DNA of 64,000 nt from Bacteroidota bacterium (GTDB taxonomy: Bacteria > Bacteroidota > Bacteroidia > Cytophagales > Cyclobacteriaceae): assembly GCA_018267275.1 (NCBI GenBank), contig JAFDYV010000005.1, forward strand, positions 62,001-126,000, written 5' to 3'. Under the pieces are notes generated by a model. That model did no database searches and was not told the DNA's origin. It saw only the letters and a list, made by a program, of their open reading frames with translations. Made by a program: the position numbers and the translations under genes. Of this stretch, positions 46,674-54,405 are shown in pieces (within the stretch, counting starts at the first letter, position 1; each line of letters begins with the position of its first letter).

Positions 46674-49282
46674 GTACCGCTTAACTTCGTTGATCTACGT
46701 TTGTAGAAAATATATTTCATCAACTCAAATCCTGTTGCTGCCAACAGGGCGATGAGCATCATCACCATAAACTGCCACCACTGCAGTGCTTCAAACTGAA
46801 ATAGGCTGGTAAGCCAGGGGATATAAAAAATTACGAGCAGCATCACCAGCGTGCAGGTTACAACCCAAAAAGAAGCTTTGTTTTCTTCCCGCATTGTTTG
46901 CCAAATGGGCTCATCCCACCTCCTATTACAAAGTATCAACACCACATTGCACATTACTAACGTGCCAAATGTGAGCGTCCTGGCCAACTCGGTAGAGGCA
47001 CCGTTGGTCAGTGCAGCAGCATATACAGCGAAGGTTAGCAGAAAAGCAAACAGCCCCTGCAGCGTGGAAAGAATCAACACTGCCTTAGAGAAAAGCGAGC
47101 CACTCACGTTTCGAGGGGGTCGGCTCATCAAGTCGTGTTCGCCTTCTTCTTGTTCAAAAACCAGCGAACAAGCCGGGTCAACGATCATTTCCAGAAAGAG
47201 AATATGCGCAGGAAATAAAATCATGGGCCAACCCAACAAAATCGGCAATATGGAAAGCCCAGCAATGGGCACATGAATGGCCACTACATAGGCCATGGCC
47301 TTTCGAATGTTATCATAAATTCTGCGACCCATGCGTATGGCCGCTACAATGTGGGAGAAATCATCTTCAAGCAAAACCAAATGAGCAGCTTCTCGGGCTA
47401 CATCCGTGCCACGAGCGCCCATGGCAATACCAACATGGGCAGCCTTTAGTGAAGGTGCATCATTTACACCATCGCCCGTCATGGCCACCACTTCGTTTTG
47501 ACCTTGCAGTGCCTTTACCAATTTCAACTTTTGCTCTGGCACCATGCGGGCGAACACATTTGATTCCTTTGCCTGTAGTTGCAACTCCTTGGGCGGGAGC
47601 TTTTCCCATTCCGCTCCGACACATATACCCTTCGAGACAAGGCCCGCCTGGCGAGCAATACTTTGTGCGGTTCCTGCATAATCACCCGTGATCATTTTGA
47701 CTTCGATGCCCGCTGTGTAGCACTCTTTTACAGCTTCGGGCACGCTGGGGCGGATAGGGTCTTCCCAAGCAATCAAACCAAGAAACTCAAACGTGAATTC
47801 GTGTTGGTCGGCTGGTAAGGTTTCGCTTATTGCTCTGGCAACCCCTAAAACACGCAGTCCGGTACCCGTCAATTGTGTCACTTTTTCTTCCACTGCCTGG
47901 GCCACGGCCTCAGAAACATGGCAGACTTCAAGTATGGCCTCCGGGGCGCCCTTTGCACCGACAATGTATTTCTCATTGGCTGCCAGCTCCCACGCATAAG
48001 ATAGTACGAGCAGTGAACTTTGCAGCGGATACTCCCTCAGTAGTTTGCGATCAGGATGATCATGAGATGCGTCCACTTGATGGCGGGCTATCAATTCAAC
48101 AAGCGCTTTTTCCATCGGATCAAATGGCTCGCGCTTGCTTGCCAGCACTGCATATTCTACCAGCTCATGAAATGCTTCATCAAGTGGCAATGGCAGGTGT
48201 GGGTCAATCACGGTATTGCGACCGTTGATAATTTTTTCTACAGGGTCACGGTCGTTAGAAGGTACGAAAAGCTCGCGCACGCTCATCTTGTTTTCGGTCA
48301 GGGTACCAGTTTTGTCAACGCAAAGTGTAGTAATGGAGCCCAAAGTTTCGATTGCACCTGTTTTGCGCGTGAGCACCTGTTGCCTAGAAATGCGCCAAGC
48401 TCCTAGTGCAAGAAACACGGCCAGAATTACCGGAAATTCTTCAGGTAGCAAGCCCATTGCTAAGGTGATGCCCGCGAGCACACCTTGCAACCACGCGCCT
48501 TTTGTTAACCCGAAGACCACCGTCAACGAACCTGATAATGTCAAACCGATAATTGAAAATAGCCGAACGATTCTGCCAGTCTCTTTTTGTAAAGGCGACT
48601 TCTCCTCTTCTAATTGGTGAAGCGCCCGCCCAATCTTACCTACTTCTGTATTAACACCGGTAGCGTGTACCTCCGCGATGCCTTGGCCGGCAATCACTAA
48701 CGAACTCGAAAATACATAGGGTGAGTTGTCTCCTCCTGGGACAGGCGTGGCGCCAGTTGGCTTACCTGCGCTCTTGCGTACGGCCAATGACTCTCCTGTA
48801 AGAATTGACTCATCAATACTAAGGTTGAGCGACCAGAGCAATACACCGTCTGCGGGCACTCGATCACCTTCATAGAGAAAAATCAAGTCATTGGGCACCA
48901 CTTCCCTGCCGGGAATACGCTGGCGTTTGGCATCGCGAATTACCAGTGCACGCGGACTTGAAAGATCTCTCAATGCCTCTAACGATTTCTCCGTCTTGTT
49001 TTCCTGATAAATCGTGATCACTATACTAATAGCCACAAAACCTAACAGCATCACCGCCTCTGTCCAGTCACCCAGCAAAAGGTAAATGACAAAACAAAGC
49101 AATAGAAGTACGAACATAGGTTCCATTACCACGCCTAGCATGATCTTAAGAAAACGCTTGCGTTCATTTAGGGGAAGTTCGTTGAAACCATGTTGTTGTA
49201 AAGCAAATTTCGCCTGTTGCGAAGACAGACCTTGCATAATGCCAATGGGGTTTTCGGTAGTAGACGTGACTGGTGTGGTCAT
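46670..49282 (-). CDS. Cation-transporting P-type ATPase (P2-like)
   Basis: 870 residues with the P2-type order: N-terminal cation-ATPase domain, TGES at 162-165, phosphorylation motif DKTGTLT with D323, nucleotide-binding domain, hinge GDGVNDAPSLK, and about ten membrane helices. The M4 segment reads PEEFP at 280-284 where SERCA-type Ca2+ pumps have PEGLP, and M6 reads EMIVDP, so the ion cannot be named with confidence; Ca2+, Na+ or K+ classes should be considered. It overlaps mlaD and the CHAD gene by four bases each, a translationally coupled position. Confidence 0.93.
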   Translation of the reverse strand: MTTPVTSTTENPIGIMQGLSSQQAKFALQQHGFNELPLNERKRFLKIMLGVVMEPMFVLLLLCFVIYLLLGDWTEAVMLLGFVAISIVITIYQENKTEKSLEALRDLSSPRALVIRDAKRQRIPGREVVPNDLIFLYEGDRVPADGVLLWSLNLSIDESILTGESLAVRKSAGKPTGATPVPGGDNSPYVFSSSLVIAGQGIAEVHATGVNTEVGKIGRALHQLEEEKSPLQKETGRIVRLFSIIGLTLSGSLTVVFGLTKGAWLQGVLAGITLAMGLLPEEFPVILAVFLALGAWRISRQQVLTRKTGAIETLGSITTLCVDKTGTLTENKMSVRELFVPSNDRDPVEKIINGRNTVIDPHLPLPLDEAFHELVEYAVLASKREPFDPMEKALVELIARHQVDASHDHPDRKLLREYPLQSSLLVLSYAWELAANEKYIVGAKGAPEAILEVCHVSEAVAQAVEEKVTQLTGTGLRVLGVARAISETLPADQHEFTFEFLGLIAWEDPIRPSVPEAVKECYTAGIEVKMITGDYAGTAQSIARQAGLVSKGICVGAEWEKLPPKELQLQAKESNVFARMVPEQKLKLVKALQGQNEVVAMTGDGVNDAPSLKAAHVGIAMGARGTDVAREAAHLVLLEDDFSHIVAAIRMGRRIYDNIRKAMAYVVAIHVPIAGLSILPILLGWPMILFPAHILFLEMIVDPACSLVFEQEEGEHDLMSRPPRNVSGSLFSKAVLILSTLQGLFAFLLTFAVYAAALTNGASTELARTLTFGTLVMCNVVLILCNRRWDEPIWQTMREENKASFWVVTCTLVMLLVIFYIPWLTSLFQFEALQWWQFMVMMLIALLAATGFELMKYIFYKRRSTKLSGT

Positions 49283-50253
49283 TTCTTCACTTTACGTTTT
49301 TCTTTCTCCAGCTTTTTGAAGTAACCACGAAGCAAAAAGTTGTGTTTTAATGCTTCCATGTCTTCGTCAAATTTTTTGGTGCCGCGCTCTACGTTGATCA
49401 TAGTTTGGTTGATCTTATTGCGGAATGCGGTATCTGCCAACACAAGATGAAGTGTACCATCTTGGCTGTTGAGTTTTCCTGTTAGTGCTTTCAATTCGTC
49501 ACTTGCCTGCTTCAACTGGCTGCCGGTAACCGTCACATCCTCCACAGCACGTTTGATGCCAATAGCCAGAGAGCTATCTACCAATAGACTTCCAAGAAGC
49601 CCTTCTCCGCGCTGCGCTGCCATTAACATGTCTTCTAATCTGGCAGAGGCATTGGCAATTTTTCCCGTAGCATTTCGTGCGTTTAAAACAGTTTGTTTCA
49701 AGTTTGCAGCCACCACTGTATCCTTTAAAATACTCCATAAACTATTATTGCTATTTAGCTTTCGAGTTATCACCTTCATGTCTTCAGTAATCTTAGCCAA
49801 GTTAAGGTTCGTTGTGTTCAGGGTGCGCAACATTTCGTCACCCTCTATTGGCCGTTGTGATGCCAACCTATCCCCTGATTGTATGGCTGGCGCAGCACCA
49901 GGAACTAGTTCAATGTTTACCAACTTGCTGCCGATGAGCCCATCGGTGCCTACAGAAGCAATCGAGTTTTTCTTGATGAATTTTCTGACTTTTTTTTCAA
50001 TCACCATCACCACCAGCACAGATGTATCGTCTATGAAGTCAATGCGCCTTACGGTACCAACATCAATGCCAGATACACGCACATTGTTGCCCACCATTAA
50101 GCCGTTGACGGTATGAAAACGAGCTGTCACTTCAAAATTTGAACTGAATAGATTTCGGCTGCTTCCAATCATATACAAGGTAATGATAATGAATGTAAGT
50201 CCGGCCAGTGTAAAAGCGCCCAGTTTTATATTGTTTGCGTTTTGATTTGCCAT
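49279..50253 (-). CDS. mlaD: MlaD/MCE domain phospholipid transport protein
   Basis: 324 residues: one N-terminal membrane helix (about 12-29), an MCE domain (about 38-118, VTARFHTVNGLMVGNNVRVSGIDVGTVRRI) and a long C-terminal helical tail (about 125-320). It forms the periplasmic ring or tunnel part of the Mla lipid-trafficking ABC system with MlaE and MlaF, maintaining outer-membrane asymmetry. It is longer than E. coli MlaD (183 residues), as is common in Bacteroidota. Seven bases after mlaF. Confidence 0.9.
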   Translation of the reverse strand: MANQNANNIKLGAFTLAGLTFIIITLYMIGSSRNLFSSNFEVTARFHTVNGLMVGNNVRVSGIDVGTVRRIDFIDDTSVLVVMVIEKKVRKFIKKNSIASVGTDGLIGSKLVNIELVPGAAPAIQSGDRLASQRPIEGDEMLRTLNTTNLNLAKITEDMKVITRKLNSNNSLWSILKDTVVAANLKQTVLNARNATGKIANASARLEDMLMAAQRGEGLLGSLLVDSSLAIGIKRAVEDVTVTGSQLKQASDELKALTGKLNSQDGTLHLVLADTAFRNKINQTMINVERGTKKFDEDMEALKHNFLLRGYFKKLEKEKRKVKK

Positions 50254-50260
50254 ACTCTAG

Positions 50261-51055
50261 TCAATCAAAAAATTCTTTAATCTTCAAATCAGGTGACCTG
50301 CTAAGATTTTCAAACGTATCGTTTGCGTAACAAACGCCATCTATCAATAACACCACGCGATTGGCGGTAATACTCACACATTGCATGTCATGCGAAATAA
50401 TCACCGAAGAGGTGTTGTATTTCTCTTGCACCTGCACCATCAGGTTACTGATCTCACGACTGGTGACCGGGTCGAGCCCCGTGGTCGGTTCATCATATAA
50501 AATAATCTGCGGCTTGAGAATGAGCGTTCGTGCCAACGCAACGCGTTTGCGCATGCCCCCCGACAGCTCCGCAGGCATCATGTTGATGGTGTGCGACAGA
50601 CCCACGTTGTACAACGCCTCTTGCACCAGTGCTTCAACCTCCGCCTCAGTCTTTTTAAACCAGTGCCTCCTTAATGGAAACTCCAGATTTTCCCGCACGG
50701 TCATTGAGTCGTACAACGCGTTGCTTTGAAACAAGAACCCTACTTGTACCCTCAGTTCATCTAGCGCTTCGCTTGATAAACTTGGCACATCCTGCCCCAA
50801 TACATTGATCTCACCCGCATCGGGTTTCATTAACCCAATAATGCATTTGATCAATACAGATTTCCCCGAACCTGACTTACCCAGCACCACCACGCTCTCC
50901 CCATTCTCAACCAAAAGATCAAAACCATTGAGCACGCGGTTGCTTCCAAACGCCTTCCAAAGATTTCTTACCTCCAATATTTTTTTAGAATCGGCCACAA
51001 GCACCTCTCGTTTTTTCCATGCGTCTGATATAGTTGCAGAGTGAGCCATAAACAT
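50261..51055 (-). CDS. mlaF: MlaF-type ABC transporter ATPase
   Basis: 264 residues. Walker A GKSGSGKS at 59-66, Q-loop near FLFQSNALYDSMTV, ABC signature LSGGM at 164-168, Walker B ILYDEPTTGLDP and switch histidine in ISHDM. ATP hydrolysis powers phospholipid movement with MlaE and MlaD. The ATG overlaps the mlaE stop by one base (TAATG). Its N-terminus carries 25 residues before the first strand (ILEVRNLWKAF). Confidence 0.94.
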   Translation of the reverse strand: MFMAHSATISDAWKKREVLVADSKKILEVRNLWKAFGSNRVLNGFDLLVENGESVVVLGKSGSGKSVLIKCIIGLMKPDAGEINVLGQDVPSLSSEALDELRVQVGFLFQSNALYDSMTVRENLEFPLRRHWFKKTEAEVEALVQEALYNVGLSHTINMMPAELSGGMRKRVALARTLILKPQIILYDEPTTGLDPVTSREISNLMVQVQEKYNTSSVIISHDMQCVSITANRVVLLIDGVCYANDTFENLSRSPDLKIKEFFD

Positions 51056-51825
51056 TAGGTTAAACGCAGTAAGTCAGTGATCTGTACCGCAATCAGGTCA
51101 ATCACAAAAACCAGCAGCGAAGAAACCACCACAGCGGAGTTCGCGGCCAAGCCAACACCCTCAGTGCCTTTTGAAGAATTGTAACCTTTGTAGCAGCCAA
51201 TCACCCCAATTGCAAAACCAAAAAAAACTGTCTTCACAAGAGAAGGGATAACATCTCCAAATTTTAACGCATCAAAGACTTTAAACCAATACAAATCCCA
51301 ACTCACCACACCTTTAATATTCACGCCCAGGTAACCGCCATATAACGAAACGGCCATGCTTAACGATGTAAGGATGGGCAGCATCCACATGGTAGCCATT
51401 ACGCGTGTTACCACGAGATATTTAAACGGGTTCGTCCCCGATACCTCCATGGCATCTATTTGCTCGGTTACTTTCATCGAACCCAATTCAGCCCCAATAC
51501 CAGACCCAATTTTCCCTGCGCAAATCAATGCGGTAATCACGGGAGCAATCTCTCGCACGAGCGATACCGATACCATAGCCGGTAACATTGCCTGCGCACC
51601 AAATTCGACCAGCGTTGGGCGAGATTGGATGGTTAGCACCAAACCCATGATAAAGGCAGTGGTGGCCACCAACGGCAACGATTCATATCCTATCACATAA
51701 CATTGCCGAAGCAACTCTCGCGGCTCATACCGAGGCCTAAAACCTTCTTTGAAAAAACGGATGACAAATCGCACAATATTTCCTGCCTCTTCAAAAAACA
51801 ACTGGAGAGCCTTAACTGGTTTCAT
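51055..51825 (-). CDS. mlaE: MlaE-type ABC transporter permease
   Basis: 256 residues with five or six membrane helices and the MlaE signature EIAPVITALICAGKIGSGIGAELGSMKVTEQIDAMEV, in two shorter pieces: REIAPVITALI and GAELGSMKVTEQIDAM. It is the permease of the Mla phospholipid transporter. First gene of the operon mlaE-mlaF-mlaD-ATPase-CHAD, with palindrome site 4 about 47 bases upstream and a near -7 element GATCTTTG at 51849-51842. Confidence 0.92.
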   Translation of the reverse strand: MKPVKALQLFFEEAGNIVRFVIRFFKEGFRPRYEPRELLRQCYVIGYESLPLVATTAFIMGLVLTIQSRPTLVEFGAQAMLPAMVSVSLVREIAPVITALICAGKIGSGIGAELGSMKVTEQIDAMEVSGTNPFKYLVVTRVMATMWMLPILTSLSMAVSLYGGYLGVNIKGVVSWDLYWFKVFDALKFGDVIPSLVKTVFFGFAIGVIGCYKGYNSSKGTEGVGLAANSAVVVSSLLVFVIDLIAVQITDLLRLT

Positions 51826-51841
51826 AAACTGCTTCTTATAA

Positions 51842-51849
51842 CAAAGATC
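51842..51849 (-). promoter_or_regulatory. Near -7 element of the mlaE operon
   Basis: GATCTTTG on the minus strand has one mismatch to TAnnTTTG and lies 17 bases upstream of the mlaE ATG (51825). Palindrome site 4 is centred about 30 bases upstream of it. Confidence 0.35.
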
Positions 51850-51871
51850 ATCAATGTGGGTTGCCTACCAC

Positions 51872-51885
51872 ATGATTTCCGTCAT
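51872..51885. promoter_or_regulatory. Stress-island palindrome, site 4
   Basis: ATGATTTCCGTCAT, ATGA-N6-TCAT, between mlaE (minus) and DUF2267 (plus). It overlaps a second inverted repeat ATTTCCG-TCATG-CGGAAAT (51875-51893). Confidence 0.55.
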
Positions 51886-52005
51886 GCGGAAATACCTAAC
51901 AAATATCATCTTCAAATAAGACGACAGTCATTTTTTTCGACTTATAAATTAAAGTGATTTAATACGTGGTTGATGGCAACCAATAATTCTTAAAAAAAGA
52001 AATAT

Positions 52006-52365
52006 ATGAACTTTGAAAAGCATGCAGCCAAGGTCAATGAGTTTTTGAATAGGCTTGCTTGGCATTTAAACGACCCTCAAAATAAAGACCGGGCGGGTCG
52101 GATTTTAAGGTGTGTGTTGCGCGCTCTGCGCAACCGACTAACATTAGAAGAATCCATTCAATTGATGGCGCAGTTACCCATGGTGGTCAAAGGACTATAC
52201 GTAGACGGATGGGCACCTCACAAGTTGCACATAAAAATCAAGACGGTTGAAGAATTGGCGCGCGAAGTGGTGCGTGAAGACGGAACCTCGGCAAAGGGTG
52301 ATTTTGCCGGTGTTGACGATGCACTGAATGCAATTGAAGCTGTTATGAAGACCATGGCGGATTAG
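52006..52365 (+). CDS. DUF2267 protein
   Basis: 119 residues, soluble, helical with the family pattern of a repeated cysteine-poor domain: FEKHAAKVNEFLNRLAWHL, RAGRILRCVLRALRNRLTLEESIQLMAQLPMVVKGLYVDGW (in two pieces) and FAGVDDALNAIEAVMKTM. The family is common in stress clusters but has no established biochemistry. 125 bases separate it from DUF892; likely same transcript. Confidence 0.85.
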   Translation: MNFEKHAAKVNEFLNRLAWHLNDPQNKDRAGRILRCVLRALRNRLTLEESIQLMAQLPMVVKGLYVDGWAPHKLHIKIKTVEELAREVVREDGTSAKGDFAGVDDALNAIEAVMKTMAD

Positions 52366-52490
52366 GATTATGTTTCACCATGGGAACTACACAACATCGT
52401 GGCCATCCTTCCCGAAGACATGAAGGGTTACTTTCTCACTTGGGTTCACACACCGTAAACAGTTTTAAAGAGTTTAAACCAAAAAACAAA

Positions 52491-52997
52491 ATGAAAAAGG
52501 TAAATCGATTGGAAGATGCCTTGGTAATGCAGGCAAACGACATGTACCAAGCTGAGAGGAGGTTACTAGAAGTAATACCCAAACATTTGACAGAGATAAA
52601 CGACCATTCTCTGAAAAATGAATTATTGGCATATCGTCAAGCTGCAAAAGACAAAATGTTAAAGCTTGAGCGGATTTTCAGTTACTTAATGGTAGAGCCA
52701 AACTCAAAAAGAAACTTAGTGATAGATAGCCTTATAAGTAAAACGGATCAACTGCTGGAGTTAGCCGACAATCGAGCAATGTGCGATGTGCTAATGGCTA
52801 CATGCATTCGCACCATTAATCACTATAAGATTGCCGGCTACGAAACCGCTTGCGCTTTTGCGGAAGAACTGGGCCTAGATACACCAGAACAATTGTTAAA
52901 TGAGATCGTAAACTGGGAAAAGGCAGCAGAACGAACTTTTTCAAAAATTGCAACGCAAGGAATTAACCTGCGAGCGTTGGAAGAAGAAGTAGCTTAA
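52491..52997 (+). CDS. DUF892 ferritin-like protein (YciE type)
   Basis: 168 residues from the ATG at 52491. A longer frame from 52380 is open but its first 37 residues are unlike the family and lie in the gap. The YciE family opening LEDALVMQANDMYQAERRLLEVIPKHL is present, followed by four helices of a ferritin-like bundle with glutamates and histidines positioned for di-iron. Members are induced by stress and biofilm growth. 45 bases precede the kinase gene. Confidence 0.85.
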   Translation: MKKVNRLEDALVMQANDMYQAERRLLEVIPKHLTEINDHSLKNELLAYRQAAKDKMLKLERIFSYLMVEPNSKRNLVIDSLISKTDQLLELADNRAMCDVLMATCIRTINHYKIAGYETACAFAEELGLDTPEQLLNEIVNWEKAAERTFSKIATQGINLRALEEEVA

Positions 52998-53006
52998 ACT
53001 TACAAA

Positions 53007-53021
53007 GTTCCAACTTGGAAC
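53007..53021. repeat. Perfect 15-base palindrome before the kinase gene
   Basis: GTTCCAA-C-TTGGAAC, seven-base arms about one base, 22 bases before the kinase GTG start and nine after the DUF892 stop. No T-run, so an operator or leader structure is possible. Confidence 0.45.
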
Positions 53022-53042
53022 ATAATGAAGTAAGCAAAAAAC

Positions 53043-54347
53043 GTGACAACATTAATTGACACATCCGGAATAGCCTCCAAGGGGAAAGTCGTCTTATTTG
53101 AAACTATTTTCAACGCGGCAACGATTGGAATAATTATTGTCGATGCAGATGGTCGCGTCAACAACTTGAACAGCTATGCAGAACAACTATTTGGCTACCG
53201 AAAATACGAGTTGTGCGGTAAGTCTGTTGAAATCTTGATCCCATCAGCCTATGGCCAAGTTCATGTTGGTCACCGAAATGACTTTCTTGTAAACCCATCT
53301 CAAAGGACCATGGGTGTAGGACGTGATTTGCAGGCGATAAGAAAAAATGGTGAAATATTCCCGGTTGAAATCGGGCTCACCCCCTTTCAGGATCATGACG
53401 AGATAATGGTGGCAGCATTTGTGGTGGATATTACCCACCGCAAACAGCAAGAAGCCTTGGTAAAAGAGCAAGCCAAGGAACTTGAACGATTTTCAAAACG
53501 GGTGCATGAACTGAACACTGCCCTTCGCCAAGAGGCCGCAGCTCGTGAACAAGCCCTATCCGTAGCAAAGTTAGAATTAAAGCAAAAAGAGTCTGAGTTG
53601 ACTCAATCGTTTCAAAAGGAACTGCAATTGATGGAATTGAAGTCACGATTTGTTACGATGGCCTCCCACGAGTTTAGAACACCGCTCACAACGATTTTGT
53701 CTTCTGTTTCGTTGATTGCACGCTACGATGGTGCTGGCGATGCAGACAAGCGGGCGAAGCACGTCAGGCGCATTAAACAAGCGGTGGTAGATATGAAGGA
53801 CATCTTGGATGACTTTCTTTCTATGAGTAGACTGGAAGAAGGCCACATTGACTTTCGTCCCGAAGTTCTTGCCAGCAATGAATTTATTACGCAGGTGAAT
53901 GAAATAGCAATCGAAATGCAGAGGTTGGCAAAACCCGGGCAAATCATAACCTGTAAGACCGATGTGCAACAAGAAATTCTTTTAGACAGAAACTTGCTAC
54001 GGCATTTGCTCACAAATGTTATCTCCAACGCCATTAAGTTTTCACCCGAACAAGCGCCAATCGCATTGGACTGCAAACGTTCTTCAAACGAACTTGTTCT
54101 GACGGTCGAAGACCATGGTATAGGCATACCCGAACCTGACCAAGAGCACTTGTTTGAACGGTTTTTTAGAGCGCAAAATGCCGGCAATATTCAGGGTACT
54201 GGATTGGGCTTGCATATTGTAAAACGCTACATAGACTTATCAGGCGGACAGGTAAAAATCACTAGCAAACTGGGCGAAGGAACTAAGATTACAATGACGA
54301 TACCGCAAAGCGCGAAAAGCTTCGCTGATAACGAACATTCAAAGTGA
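53043..54347 (+). CDS. PAS sensor histidine kinase with FixL-like haem-pocket residues
   Basis: 434 residues starting at a GTG (53043); the nearest upstream ATG is followed by a stop and no ATG is available before the PAS domain. PAS at about 16-130, coiled coil 135-200, H-box ASHEFRTPL with H209, N-box NVISNAIKF, G-boxes DHGIGIP and GTGLGL. In the PAS domain H74 and R94 are 20 residues apart, as H200 and R220 in Bradyrhizobium FixL, and I110 and L112 match L236 and I238, with GVGR like GIGR; the site of I215 is T89. Haem binding and oxygen sensing are therefore plausible, not proven. The output partner is the next gene. Confidence 0.88.
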   Translation: MTTLIDTSGIASKGKVVLFETIFNAATIGIIIVDADGRVNNLNSYAEQLFGYRKYELCGKSVEILIPSAYGQVHVGHRNDFLVNPSQRTMGVGRDLQAIRKNGEIFPVEIGLTPFQDHDEIMVAAFVVDITHRKQQEALVKEQAKELERFSKRVHELNTALRQEAAAREQALSVAKLELKQKESELTQSFQKELQLMELKSRFVTMASHEFRTPLTTILSSVSLIARYDGAGDADKRAKHVRRIKQAVVDMKDILDDFLSMSRLEEGHIDFRPEVLASNEFITQVNEIAIEMQRLAKPGQIITCKTDVQQEILLDRNLLRHLLTNVISNAIKFSPEQAPIALDCKRSSNELVLTVEDHGIGIPEPDQEHLFERFFRAQNAGNIQGTGLGLHIVKRYIDLSGGQVKITSKLGEGTKITMTIPQSAKSFADNEHSK

Positions 54348-54360
54348 TGAGTCACATCAT
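54347..54360. promoter_or_regulatory. Stress-island palindrome, site 5
   Basis: ATGAGTCACATCAT, ATGA-N6-TCAT, overlapping the end of the kinase gene and upstream of the regulator ATG (54406). A -7 element follows at 54387-54394. Confidence 0.55.
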
Positions 54361-54386
54361 CCGTGCTGCTAGTTACTATTAGACAC

Positions 54387-54394
54387 TAAATTTG
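54387..54394 (+). promoter_or_regulatory. -7 element of the response regulator gene
   Basis: TAAATTTG, a perfect TAnnTTTG, 12 bases before the ATG. It suggests the regulator has its own promoter besides any readthrough from the kinase, with palindrome site 5 about 33 bases upstream. Confidence 0.5.
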
Positions 54395-54405
54395 ATTGCA
54401 CCGCT

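Noticed and set aside
52380..52490. Long N-terminal extension of the DUF892 protein
   Set aside because: The family begins at the ATG at 52491; the preceding 37 residues are unlike it and have no start evidence.
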